The notes: generated by a model from the sequence alone, not told the origin. Shown: positions 7,021-14,614, numbered from the stretch's first letter. The stretch: 14,614 nt of DNA from Chitinophaga pinensis (GCA_945889235.1 CAMDBK010000044.1:1-14614); one strand, 5' to 3'. Made by a program: numbers and translations.

Positions 7021-9455
7021 TATTTCTTTTTCTTAAAAGAATCAAAAAAACCTTTTGTTTCTTTTTCGTCATCATCTTCATAGTAGCCATAGCCATAGCC
7101 ATAACCATAGCCATAACCATAGCCATAACCATAGCCATAACCATAGCGAGATCTTTGTAAATCAACTCCATTTAAAATAACAGTTAGCTTGTTTATTTTA
7201 TTTTCTTCGATTATATGATTGATGTTTTCAATAAATTGACGTTTTGAGTAATGTGAACGAACAATATATATCGGGTAGTCAGACTTTTGCATATTTGAAA
7301 TACCATCAGTCACTATACCAATTGGTGGATTATCAATTATTATATAGTCATAAATTGTTTTTAAATGTTCCAAAAGAGAATCCATGTTTTTGCTAATAAT
7401 TAATTCAGATGGATTAGGAGGTATGGGTCCAGCTGTGATAAAAAACAGGTTATCCAGGGTGCTTTTTTGAATACATTCTTCAGGTGTAGTCTGATTAATC
7501 AGTATAGTACTCATACCTTTTGTATTTGCAACTCCAAAGCCTAAATGGATTTTAGGTTTTCTCATATCAAGGTCAATAATCACAACTTTATTTCCTGCAA
7601 AGGCAAGAATTCCCCCAAGGTTAATTGCTACAAATGTTTTACCCTCTCCAGATATAGTAGAAGTAACTGAAATAACTTTCGAGCCGGTTTCATTTGAAAT
7701 AAATTGCATATTACTTCTTATTGACCGAAAAGATTCTGAAATTATTGACTTGGGACTTTTATCAACTAAAAGTTGAGATACGGGAATGTCTTTGGTATAT
7801 TTTGGAACAATGCCAAGGATGGGGACAGAAGTATGGCGTTGAATATCATTAATTGTTACAATTTCATTATGTAAAATGTATCTTAATACAATTAATCCAA
7901 TACTTAGAATTAATCCACTTGAAATACAAACATAAAATATGAGATTTGTATCAGGTGAAATAGGCTTTGTTGGAGTTTGTGCAACTTCCAGGATAGTGTT
8001 TTGCGAAATATAACTTGCTTTTGAAATAGAAAATTCGGCTTTTTTTGTAACTAAATTGCTATAAAAACTTTCATTTATTGCATAAACCCTTTCAAGCCTG
8101 GATAACTCTAATTCATTATAATCTATGTTTACGCTTTCTGTCCCAAAGGGATTATTTTTCTTGTATTCTTTTACTTTATCTTTGAGTTCGATTATTTTCT
8201 TTGCAGTTCTTTTTTTTGAAGCAGTAACACTTTCGGCAAGCAATTTTTTTTGAATTTCAAATTCATAATCAATTGAACGTATTTGTTCACTGTTTTTGGT
8301 AACAATATATTGAAGCTGTTCACGCTGCAGTAAAAGCGTTTGGAGTTTTGCAAGTTGACCAGAGAATGATGCATCGTTTTCTATTTCTTCACTAAATGCA
8401 GCTAAACTGTATATATCAAGGGAGTTATTTGAGATAATCTCAGTTTGAATTTTGTCATAAATTTCAAGTTTATATTCAAGTTTAATAATTTCTTCTTCAA
8501 AACTTTGAATTCTAGTAAAAAAATCAGGAAGAGGCTTTATGTCTAAAGTATTAACTTTGTCAGAAGGAATTTTATAGCGTTCTTTAAAATCCTGTATTTC
8601 GTTTTCAGTTTCATATAATCTATCATAAACCCTCGCAAGTTGTTCGTCAATAAATGTAATTACTTTCTCAGCGCTCTCGCCTTTCTTTTCTACATCATAG
8701 GCAAGAAATTCTTGACCAATAGCATTTGAAATATCGGCACATTTCTTTGCATTATTGTCTTTTACAATAATTTGTATAGTGTGAGCTTGTTCGTTTAAAA
8801 TATTGATTTCTATTTTAGTTGAATAAGACGGAACAATAATATTAGGATCATAAATAATAAAATAAAACTGATTATTTGATTCCTGTTTTTGAGCTTCAAA
8901 TTTTTTGTAATCTTCAATTTGAATCTTAAGTTTCAAATGTTCTGTTACTATTGTATCACTTAACAAAATATTTTTGGTGAACTGATTGTTTCCAATTGTG
9001 TAAGAGATTATTGCCTTTGTTCTATCAATAAACTCAACCGAAATAGGTGTATTGTAAATTTCAGATTTAATAATTTCATATTCTGCTCTGTATGAAGAAC
9101 TCTTATATTGTTCTGTACTTAGTACAGTTCCTTTGGTAAAATATCCAATGTCAAGTGGTAATTTAGATAAGGTTCTTTGGATAAAAATTGATGATCTAAG
9201 GAGTTCAATGTCCTTGTAACTATATTCCTGGTAAATATTGCCAATCTGCAAAATCCTGCCAGCGTTTACATCAAAGCTAAGTTGAATTGTTGAACTGGAC
9301 TTATATTTAGGTGGAGTATATCTAAGATACAGAAATGAAATTAAAGCACTTAAGCCAAAAAACAGTAAAGACCAAATAATGCTTTTCTTGGAAATGTTAA
9401 TAAGTAATCCAAGTTCAAAATCATCATTTAATGGCGATATTTTTTTTACTGCCAT
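7020..9455 (-). CDS. wzc: Wzc-type polysaccharide co-polymerase and BY-family tyrosine autokinase
   Basis: This 811-residue inner-membrane protein controls polymer length and export with Wza. Membrane helix 1 is at about 26-46 and helix 2 at about 505-526. Between them lies a periplasmic domain with long Glu/Lys-rich coiled-coil segments (about 265-480). The cytoplasmic kinase has an ESFRSIR oligomerisation motif (Glu574, Arg577, Arg580), Walker A SGEGKT (602-607), Walker A' DLDMRKP (628-634) and Walker B IIIDNPP (705-711). These are the hallmarks of bacterial tyrosine kinases, which autophosphorylate a C-terminal tyrosine cluster. Here the cluster is extreme: Arg770 is followed by Tyr, ten Gly-Tyr pairs and one more Tyr, 12 tyrosines in 22 residues, then an acidic and lysine-rich end. 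Wza is 3 bp upstream and rfbC overlaps by 1 base. No Wzb-type phosphatase gene is visible. The gene is more AT-rich than the flanking housekeeping genes. Confidence 0.95.
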   Translation of the reverse strand: MAVKKISPLNDDFELGLLINISKKSIIWSLLFFGLSALISFLYLRYTPPKYKSSSTIQLSFDVNAGRILQIGNIYQEYSYKDIELLRSSIFIQRTLSKLPLDIGYFTKGTVLSTEQYKSSSYRAEYEIIKSEIYNTPISVEFIDRTKAIISYTIGNNQFTKNILLSDTIVTEHLKLKIQIEDYKKFEAQKQESNNQFYFIIYDPNIIVPSYSTKIEINILNEQAHTIQIIVKDNNAKKCADISNAIGQEFLAYDVEKKGESAEKVITFIDEQLARVYDRLYETENEIQDFKERYKIPSDKVNTLDIKPLPDFFTRIQSFEEEIIKLEYKLEIYDKIQTEIISNNSLDIYSLAAFSEEIENDASFSGQLAKLQTLLLQREQLQYIVTKNSEQIRSIDYEFEIQKKLLAESVTASKKRTAKKIIELKDKVKEYKKNNPFGTESVNIDYNELELSRLERVYAINESFYSNLVTKKAEFSISKASYISQNTILEVAQTPTKPISPDTNLIFYVCISSGLILSIGLIVLRYILHNEIVTINDIQRHTSVPILGIVPKYTKDIPVSQLLVDKSPKSIISESFRSIRSNMQFISNETGSKVISVTSTISGEGKTFVAINLGGILAFAGNKVVIIDLDMRKPKIHLGFGVANTKGMSTILINQTTPEECIQKSTLDNLFFITAGPIPPNPSELIISKNMDSLLEHLKTIYDYIIIDNPPIGIVTDGISNMQKSDYPIYIVRSHYSKRQFIENINHIIEENKINKLTVILNGVDLQRSRYGYGYGYGYGYGYGYGYGYGYYEDDDEKETKGFFDSFKKKK
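7083..7145 (-). repeat. Tandem repeat encoding the Gly-Tyr tail of Wzc
   Basis: On the coding strand four perfect copies of the 12-mer GGTTATGGCTAT fill 7142 down to 7095. They are followed by one 6-bp GGCTAT unit and a GGCTAC unit, and preceded by one TAT codon. All units are multiples of 3, so gain or loss keeps the reading frame and changes only the number of tyrosines (two per 12-bp unit). Confidence 0.95.
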
Positions 9456-9458
9456 AGA

Positions 9459-10220
9459 TTAATTTCCAAATCTGGTTGCAAGACCATAAATTAAAAGACC
9501 TGTACTAATAAGAGAAAAGTATGGTGCAAGTAAAGCTAAAGTTTTTGTAATAGTCTCTTTTCTTGTTTCAATATATATAATGTCATCTCCCTGAATTACT
9601 ATACCCGAACTTTTCATTCCCTCAATAGTTGATAAATCAATTTTATAAATTTCAGGATTCTTAGGGTTTCCTCTTATGATTTTTATTTGATCAGCAAATG
9701 AATTATCAGGAATTCCGCCTATTCCTGCAAGAACTTCAAACAAGGTAGTATTATCACTGGTAAGTTGAATTATTGTAGTTTTTGCACCAGCAAAAACAAA
9801 AACTCTTCTGTTTGTTACCTTTATTATTACAAATGGTTTATGGTATGTTTCAGCAAAAATATCTTCCAGCATCATTTCCAGTTGCCTTATAGTAAGTCCT
9901 TTAACATAAATTCTGTGAACAACAGGTAGTTTGATAAATCCGTCATGCTCTACAACATAACTTGTTATACCACCACCAGCATTCATAGAGTTTCCAGTTT
10001 GTGAAGTTGAAACAATATTAATTAATTGAAAACCATCATTCGCATAAAGCTGAAAATTTATTACATCATTAGGAACTATTTTGTAATCTAAATCTACCTC
10101 CTCACTTACCTGATTAAACGTATAGTCATCGGGAGTTTGAAACATTCTGTTTCTGTTAATTACTTTACACGAACTAACAGTGAGCAGAAAAAAAATAAAA
10201 ATAATGTTTCTAATAGTCAT
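9459..10220 (-). CDS. wza: Wza-type polysaccharide export lipoprotein
   Basis: Outer-membrane export proteins of this family form the channel through which capsule or exopolysaccharide leaves the cell, working with Wzc. The 253-residue protein starts with a lipoprotein signal (hydrophobic IIFIFFLLTV, lipobox VSSC, lipidated Cys18). A polysaccharide-export domain runs from about 45 to 137: DYKIVPNDVINFQLYAND, then DGFIKLPVVHRIYVKGLT. An SLBB-type beta-grasp domain covers about 138-205 (RVFVFAGAK, LFEVLAGIGG, IKIIRG, IYKIDL), ending in GDDIIYIETR. Residues about 224-248 form one hydrophobic helix, the likely C-terminal outer-membrane span. It is shorter than E. coli Wza (about 380 residues), as is common in Bacteroidota, with fewer beta-grasp repeats. 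It is followed after 3 bp by wzc, the standard pairing. Confidence 0.94.
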   Translation of the reverse strand: MTIRNIIFIFFLLTVSSCKVINRNRMFQTPDDYTFNQVSEEVDLDYKIVPNDVINFQLYANDGFQLINIVSTSQTGNSMNAGGGITSYVVEHDGFIKLPVVHRIYVKGLTIRQLEMMLEDIFAETYHKPFVIIKVTNRRVFVFAGAKTTIIQLTSDNTTLFEVLAGIGGIPDNSFADQIKIIRGNPKNPEIYKIDLSTIEGMKSSGIVIQGDDIIYIETRKETITKTLALLAPYFSLISTGLLIYGLATRFGN

Positions 10221-10224
10221 ACGT

Positions 10225-10243
10225 TTTTTGTTTCGAACAAAAA
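10225..10243 (-). promoter_or_regulatory. AT-rich hairpin in the wza leader
   Basis: Arms 10225-10232 and 10236-10243 pair perfectly over 8 bp around a 3-nt loop, ending 4 nt before the wza start. The stem is almost all A/T, so it is weak. It may be an operator-like palindrome, a leader structure, or chance in an AT-rich gap. Confidence 0.3.
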
Positions 10244-10248
10244 GTTTA

Positions 10249-10256
10249 CAAAAGTA
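10249..10256 (-). promoter_or_regulatory. Candidate internal -7 box before wza
   Basis: The minus strand reads TACTTTTG, an exact TAnnTTTG match in the 36-bp gap after the glycosyltransferase gene, about 29 nt before the wza start. No good -33 TTTG is seen. The octamer is identical to that before the wecA-like gene. Confidence 0.3.
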
Positions 10257-11477
10257 TTATTTTTTGGCTAAAAAATGATTGCTTTTTTTGTGCTTGTGTA
10301 ACAGTTGAAAATAAAGGGATTCCATGTCTTTTGTAAGCCTGGTGTAATGATATTTTTCTTTAACAAATTCCCATCCTTTTGCACTCATTGCTAAACGCAT
10401 ATCATCATCTTCTATAAGTTTCAACAGGTTTTGCGAAAGTTTAGCAATATCATTTCGTTCCGATAGCAAAGCGGTAACATCAGGAATAACAATGTTTTCA
10501 ATTCCTCCAACATTTGTTGTAACTATTGGTTTTCCTGCTGCCTGTGCTTCAATTAAACTCACTGGTGTTCCTTCATTCAGCGAGGTCATGGCAATAATAT
10601 CTGAACCTGCTGTAACTAATTCCACATCTCTTATCCAACTGGTGAAGGTTACGGTTGCAATTTTTTCTGACTGAGGCCAGTCGGCAATGTCAAGTCCTAA
10701 CCCAATTGCAAAGTTTTCAATTTTTTGTCTGTCTTCACCATCTCCAACTACAAATGCTCTGATTCTTTTTGAGGTTTTTTCAGTTACATTTTTTATTGCC
10801 TTCAAAAACAGTTCATGATTTTTTACAGGAACTATTCTGCCGATAATTGAAATCACGATTTCATCATCCCCAACTTTGTATTTTGTTCTGAATTTTTTTC
10901 GGTTCTCCTCTTTGTTTTCATTGAACTTATTGAGGTCAAACCCTAGCGGAATAATCTCTATTTTTTTTGAAGGACATATTTTATGGATTAGTGCAAGTTC
11001 TTCTTTTTGCTTTTCGCTTATGGCAATAATTTTAGAACTTCTCAGCGCAAGGTATCGCTCTACATTTTTATAAAATTCTGTTTTTAGTTTTCCGAAATAG
11101 GAATGAAAAACATGTCCGTGAAACGTATGCACCACCACCGAAACATTCATGCTGAAAGCTGCCAAACGTCCAAGTGTTCCTGCTTTTGAAGCATGGGTAT
11201 GAACAATATCAGGATTAAATTCTTTGATTATGCTTTTAAGTTTCAGATAAGCTGCACGGTCTTCTTTCACATCTATTTCCCGTTTCATTTCGGGAATAAT
11301 CAGAGGTTTTATTCCTAAATCTTCCAAAATATGTTCCGAGCCTTCTTCGCTATCATCTTTTTCTCCTCCAACCAAAAGCGTTTCGAATTCAGGAGAAATA
11401 TATTTAGTCAGGTAAGCAACATTGTAAGTAGGGCCGCCAAGATTGAAGCGGTTGGCGATACGTAGAATTTTCGGCAT
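10257..11477 (-). CDS. Glycosyltransferase family 4 (GT-B fold)
   Basis: This 406-residue protein is a retaining GT-B glycosyltransferase that would add a sugar from a nucleotide donor to a lipid-linked or other acceptor at the cytoplasmic face of the membrane. The N-terminal domain begins MPKILRIANRFNLGGPTYN, with the glycine-rich acceptor-side loop, and contains DIVHTHASKAGTLGR at 90-104 and VVHTFHGHVFHSYF at 115-128. The C-terminal domain has IISIIGRIVPVKNHELFL at about 208-225 and the donor-binding EX7E motif at 302-310 (EGTPVSLIE), then AAGKPIVTTNVGG. No signal peptide or membrane span is seen. It sits 36 bp upstream of wza and 45 bp downstream of asnB. The long Gly/Asp/Lys acceptor half gives no clue to the sugar. 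Family call is firm, substrate unknown. Confidence 0.94.
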   Translation of the reverse strand: MPKILRIANRFNLGGPTYNVAYLTKYISPEFETLLVGGEKDDSEEGSEHILEDLGIKPLIIPEMKREIDVKEDRAAYLKLKSIIKEFNPDIVHTHASKAGTLGRLAAFSMNVSVVVHTFHGHVFHSYFGKLKTEFYKNVERYLALRSSKIIAISEKQKEELALIHKICPSKKIEIIPLGFDLNKFNENKEENRKKFRTKYKVGDDEIVISIIGRIVPVKNHELFLKAIKNVTEKTSKRIRAFVVGDGEDRQKIENFAIGLGLDIADWPQSEKIATVTFTSWIRDVELVTAGSDIIAMTSLNEGTPVSLIEAQAAGKPIVTTNVGGIENIVIPDVTALLSERNDIAKLSQNLLKLIEDDDMRLAMSAKGWEFVKEKYHYTRLTKDMESLYFQLLHKHKKSNHFLAKK

Positions 11478-11522
11478 AAATCTTAGTTCACAGAGGCTTA
11501 AATATAAGAAGAATTCAAAAAA

Positions 11523-13403
11523 CTAAGCCATATATTTTTTCCACCAATGCTGAAAAACCAAGATGTTCCAAGTGAGTGTAGCAGCATCACCAGAGTCATT
11601 TGAAAATAATTTATGTTTCAGGTTTTCAATTTCAGCAGGATTGAAAATCCCCTGCTCTTGTATAAAATCTTTGCTGAGCAGGTCATCCATAATCATTGAT
11701 TTGAGTCCTGTTCTGAACCATTTTAGTAAAGGAACTTCAAAGCCCTGCTTCCCTCGATGGAAAAGCTCTTCAGGTAAATCTTTTCTGAATGTTTCCTTGA
11801 GAATTCGTTTGCCTGTTTGTGAATTTATCTTGAATTCAGAAGGTAATGAAAATGCAAAATCAACAACTCTGTAATCCAAAAATGGAACACGAACTTCAAG
11901 GCTGTTTGCCATGCTCATTAAATCTACTTTGGTGAGCATGTCGCCTTGCAAAACCAAGTGCATATCGGTATAAAGAACTTCATTGAAATCACCATTAGGT
12001 TTAATGCCTTTTAGAATTTCTTGTTTTCTGTTTTCATATTCTTCGCGCCTTTGCGCCTTTGCGAGTAACTTTCCTGAACTTTCCGCATCATACCACGATG
12101 CCCATTTCCAATAACGTTCTTTTTCTGAAAGATTTAATCCTTCACCGAATTTTTGAAGTTGACGAATTTTATTTCCAAATGCTGAGTTGCGCGATTTCGG
12201 AAGAGAATTCCATAAAGGATTAAATGTTTTAACTGCAGTTTCTGCCAATCCTTTTTTTCTCACCCTGAGTTCTGCCGCATGTTTGTTGTAGCCGCCAAAC
12301 ATCTCATCTGCACCATCGCCCGAAAGCGCAACAGTTACGTGTTTGCGTGTATGCATACTAAGGATATTTACTGCCAAAGCAGATGAGTCGGCAAAAGGTT
12401 CGTCAATATAATCGAGAACGTTATGAAGATTTTCAAACAAATCGTCATTGCTGAGTTTAAAAGCAGTGTGATTGGTGTTGAATTTTTTCGCCACGAGTTC
12501 AGCATATTTTGTTTCGTCAAAGAGCGGCTCATCTTTGTAGCCGACAGAAAATGTATTCAGATGTTTGGTATGGCGTGAAGCCAGCGCTACTATAACAGAA
12601 GAATCAATTCCTCCACTTAGAAAAGCGCCTAATGGAACATCGGAAATCAACCTTTTCTGAACTGAATTATCTAATAATTCTTCCAGTTTTTGTTTTGCTT
12701 TTTCGTAGTCTTTCTCCGGGTTTACAGGCGGTTGATTCGGAATAGAATAATACCTTTTTGTGCGAATTTCACCTTTATGAATTTCCATAAAAGTTCCTGC
12801 TTCCATCTTCTTTACATTTCTGAAAATGGAATTTGGTGATGGTATATAATTAAACTGAATGTATTGCCACAATGATGTTTCATCCATTTCGCGAGGTATT
12901 CCAAATGCCAGCAAAGCCTTCATTTCAGAAGCAAAAAGCAGTTTGTTTTCGTCTTTGTAAATCAGGAGGGGTTTAATTCCCATCCTGTCGCGGGCGATAA
13001 AGGTTTTTTCTTCTACGTTATCGTATATCGCTAAAGCAAAAAAACCATTTACAAATTCAAGGCAGGCTGCACCGTATTTGACGTAGAGATACAGCAAAAC
13101 TTCTGTATCGCTGGTGCTGCGCAATGGATAGTCTTTTACTTTGTCACGGTGTTCTTTGAAGTTAAAAAACTCACCGTTGAAAATGATGGTGTATCTTCCC
13201 GATGCATCAGTGAAAGGTTGGTTAGCAACAGCACTTGTATCAATGATAGCAAGCCTTCTGTGTCCTAACGCAACATTGTTGTGAATGTATTTTCCTTCAC
13301 CGTCAGGTCCGCGAAGGGCAAGTGTTTTCAGCGAATCGTTAAGAAGAGAAAAGCTTTCTTTTCCTTTTTCAGTGAACGCGATAACGCCTGTAATTCCGCA
13401 CAT
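11523..13403 (-). CDS. asnB: Asparagine synthetase (glutamine-hydrolysing)
   Basis: AsnB makes asparagine from aspartate, ATP and glutamine in the cytosol. The protein is 626 residues, in the longer AsnB class. Residue 2 is the Ntn-hydrolase nucleophile Cys (MCGITG, exposed after Met removal). The glutaminase domain carries RGPDG at 31-35, HRRLAIID at 48-55 and FNGEFFNF at 75-82 (Asn76-Gly77-Glu78). The synthetase domain has the PP-loop SGGIDSS at 263-269, DEPFADSSAL at 334-343 and LSGDGADEMFGGY at 360-372. It starts directly after the lpdA stop codon (TAAATG, no gap). AsnB-like proteins also occur in polysaccharide clusters, where some amidate sugar acids, so a role for the adjacent locus is possible but not shown. 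Residues about 447-453 are encoded by a short 8-bp tandem repeat that may be an insertion. Confidence 0.96.
   Translation of the reverse strand: MCGITGVIAFTEKGKESFSLLNDSLKTLALRGPDGEGKYIHNNVALGHRRLAIIDTSAVANQPFTDASGRYTIIFNGEFFNFKEHRDKVKDYPLRSTSDTEVLLYLYVKYGAACLEFVNGFFALAIYDNVEEKTFIARDRMGIKPLLIYKDENKLLFASEMKALLAFGIPREMDETSLWQYIQFNYIPSPNSIFRNVKKMEAGTFMEIHKGEIRTKRYYSIPNQPPVNPEKDYEKAKQKLEELLDNSVQKRLISDVPLGAFLSGGIDSSVIVALASRHTKHLNTFSVGYKDEPLFDETKYAELVAKKFNTNHTAFKLSNDDLFENLHNVLDYIDEPFADSSALAVNILSMHTRKHVTVALSGDGADEMFGGYNKHAAELRVRKKGLAETAVKTFNPLWNSLPKSRNSAFGNKIRQLQKFGEGLNLSEKERYWKWASWYDAESSGKLLAKAQRREEYENRKQEILKGIKPNGDFNEVLYTDMHLVLQGDMLTKVDLMSMANSLEVRVPFLDYRVVDFAFSLPSEFKINSQTGKRILKETFRKDLPEELFHRGKQGFEVPLLKWFRTGLKSMIMDDLLSKDFIQEQGIFNPAEIENLKHKLFSNDSGDAATLTWNILVFQHWWKKYMA
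12045..12063. repeat. Short 8-bp tandem repeat inside asnB
   Basis: The plus strand reads gcgccttt twice followed by gcg. It encodes about Leu447-Arg453 in a Lys/Arg/Glu-rich stretch between conserved blocks of AsnB. It resembles the gcgcctttgcg motif I recall from intergenic repeats in Bacteroidota. Confidence 0.5.
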
Positions 13404-14614
13404 TTAGAGATGTATCACTTCTCCGTAAGCAGCGGCAGCAGCTTCCATAATAGCTTCGCTCATGGTAGGGTGTGGGTGAACTGTTTTTATCAATTCGTGT
13501 CCTGTTGTTTCCAGTTTCCGGGCATGAACAAGTTCTGCAATCATCTCCGTCACGTTTGCACCAATCAGATGCGCACCTAGCAATTCACCATATTTCGCAT
13601 CGAAAATCAGTTTCACAAAGCCATCTGCATTGCCCCCTGCTTTGGCTTTGCCTGATGCAGTGAACGGGAATTTGCCAATCTTTAATTCATAACCGGCTTC
13701 TGTAGCTGCTTTCTCGGTGTAACCAACTGAGGCAATTTCGGGCTGACAATAAGTACAACCCGGAATGTTGTTATAATCCAGTGGCTCAGGATTATGTCCT
13801 GCAATTTTCTCTACACAAATAATGCCTTCTGCGCTGGCAACGTGAGCTAATGCTTGTCCCGGCACGCAATCTCCGATTGCATAGATGCCCGGTATATTAG
13901 TTTGGTAATATTTGTTGACTAAGATTTTTCCTTTGTCCGTTGCAATACCAACATCTTCCAATCCAATGCCTTCAAGGTTAGCTGCAATTCCAACTGCGCT
14001 TAACACAATATCTGCTTCCAATTCTTCAACACCCTTCTTTGTTTTTACTTTTACCTTGCAGGTCTTTCCACTTGTATCCACTGATTCAACAGAAGAGTCT
14101 GTCATGATTTTTATTCCTGCTTTTTTGAATGACCGTGCCAGTTGTTTAGAAACTTCTTCGTCTTCTACCGGAACAACATTCGGCAGGAACTCAACAACGG
14201 TTACATCCACTCCAATTGCTTTGTAGAAATAAGCAAACTCAACACCAATAGCACCTGAACCTACCACCACCATTGAATTTGGCTTCTTATCTAAAACCAT
14301 TGCTTCGCGGTAGCCAATGATTTTCTTTCCGTCTTGTTTTAAATTTGGCAACTCACGTGAACGTGCACCAACCGCAACAATGATACTGGTTGCTTCATAA
14401 ATTGCAGTTGTTCCGTCAGCAGCTTTTACTTCTACTTTTTTTGTTGCCTTTATTTTGCCGAAGCCCTGAATAACATCAATCTTGTTTTTCTTTAAAAGAA
14501 ATTGAACTCCTTTACTCATGCTGTCAGCAATGCCGCGACTGCGTGTTACCATTGCCGTTAAATCTGCTTCACCTCCTGTAACTTTAATTCCGTAATCAGC
14601 GGCATGGTTCAGGT
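13404..14614 (-). CDS. lpdA: Dihydrolipoamide dehydrogenase (E3), N-terminus off window
   Basis: E3 reoxidises the dihydrolipoyl groups of the pyruvate and 2-oxoglutarate dehydrogenase complexes and the glycine cleavage system, using FAD and NAD+. The frame is open to the right edge. About 402 residues are present, against a usual 460-470, so roughly 60 N-terminal residues are missing, including the first FAD dinucleotide motif and the CX4C redox pair. The visible start reads LNHAADYGIKVTGG. The NAD-binding motif VVGSGAIGVEFAYFY maps near 14230-14270. The second FAD segment is YAIGDCVPGQALAHVASAEG. The C-terminal dimerisation domain ends with HPHPTMSEAIMEA, which carries the catalytic His-Glu pair. 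The internal ATG at 14552 is not the true start, because the frame and family similarity continue upstream without a stop. The stop codon abuts asnB, implying co-transcription. Confidence 0.95.
   Translation of the reverse strand, partial: LNHAADYGIKVTGGEADLTAMVTRSRGIADSMSKGVQFLLKKNKIDVIQGFGKIKATKKVEVKAADGTTAIYEATSIIVAVGARSRELPNLKQDGKKIIGYREAMVLDKKPNSMVVVGSGAIGVEFAYFYKAIGVDVTVVEFLPNVVPVEDEEVSKQLARSFKKAGIKIMTDSSVESVDTSGKTCKVKVKTKKGVEELEADIVLSAVGIAANLEGIGLEDVGIATDKGKILVNKYYQTNIPGIYAIGDCVPGQALAHVASAEGIICVEKIAGHNPEPLDYNNIPGCTYCQPEIASVGYTEKAATEAGYELKIGKFPFTASGKAKAGGNADGFVKLIFDAKYGELLGAHLIGANVTEMIAELVHARKLETTGHELIKTVHPHPTMSEAIMEAAAAAYGEVIHL

Noticed and set aside
7083..7145. CRISPR-like or phase-variable on/off repeat
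   Set aside because: The 6/12-bp units have no spacers, so it is not CRISPR. All units are multiples of three, so slippage cannot shift the frame.
6954..7160. Plus-strand ORF with an Ile-Ala/Ile-Thr repeat tail
   Set aside because: It is the antisense reading of the Wzc Gly-Tyr repeat and the rfbC start. The repeat alone keeps it open, and both genes on the other strand are certain.
13912..14226. Plus-strand 104-residue ORF opposite lpdA
   Set aside because: It is antisense to conserved lpdA coding sequence and has no independent motif; the same holds for the plus-strand ORFs opposite asnB, the transglycosylase and uvrA.
14550..14552. ATG at 14552 as the lpdA start
   Set aside because: The frame continues upstream to the edge with typical E3 sequence (HAADYGIKV), so the true start is outside the window.

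Overview
The window looks like a chromosomal segment from a member of the Bacteroidota, probably an environmental Chitinophagales-, Sphingobacteriales- or Cytophagales-type bacterium. The evidence is AT-rich non-coding DNA, A-rich leaders without clear Shine-Dalgarno sites, several matches to the Bacteroidota -7 promoter box TAnnTTTG, a Tyr/Gly-rich tail on the Wzc kinase, and a Bacteroidota-like first zinc module in UvrA. Every supported gene is on the minus strand, so transcription runs from high to low coordinates.

Right to left, the window opens inside lpdA (dihydrolipoamide dehydrogenase, missing about 60 N-terminal residues). Its stop codon abuts the start of asnB (glutamine-dependent asparagine synthetase). 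An envelope-polysaccharide block follows: a GT4 glycosyltransferase, a Wza-type export lipoprotein, a Wzc-type co-polymerase/tyrosine autokinase, RfbC (dTDP-4-dehydrorhamnose 3,5-epimerase) and a WecA/TagO-like polyprenyl-phosphate sugar-1-phosphate transferase. The wecA-like gene overlaps a membrane-anchored lytic transglycosylase gene, which overlaps uvrA. Together these could start a polysaccharide on undecaprenyl phosphate (WecA-like), supply an activated deoxysugar (RfbC), add a sugar (GT4), and control chain length and export (Wzc/Wza). No flippase, polymerase or rfbABD is present, so the pathway is only partly encoded here.

Downstream of uvrA lies about 700 bp with no large gene. It holds two probable 44-residue single-span membrane proteins, a hairpin touching one of their start codons, a match to the -7 promoter box, and a long inverted repeat (25-bp perfect arms) that looks like a dispersed palindromic element. 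At the left edge is the N-terminal part of a secreted alpha/beta-hydrolase esterase that runs off the window.

Most of this is recognisable housekeeping and polysaccharide machinery, and I do not see a clearly new multi-gene system. The points most worth a second look are the Wzc tyrosine tail built from a 12-bp tandem repeat, the twin 44-residue membrane ORFs, the palindromic element, and one octamer (TACTTTTG) shared by two gaps inside the polysaccharide block.
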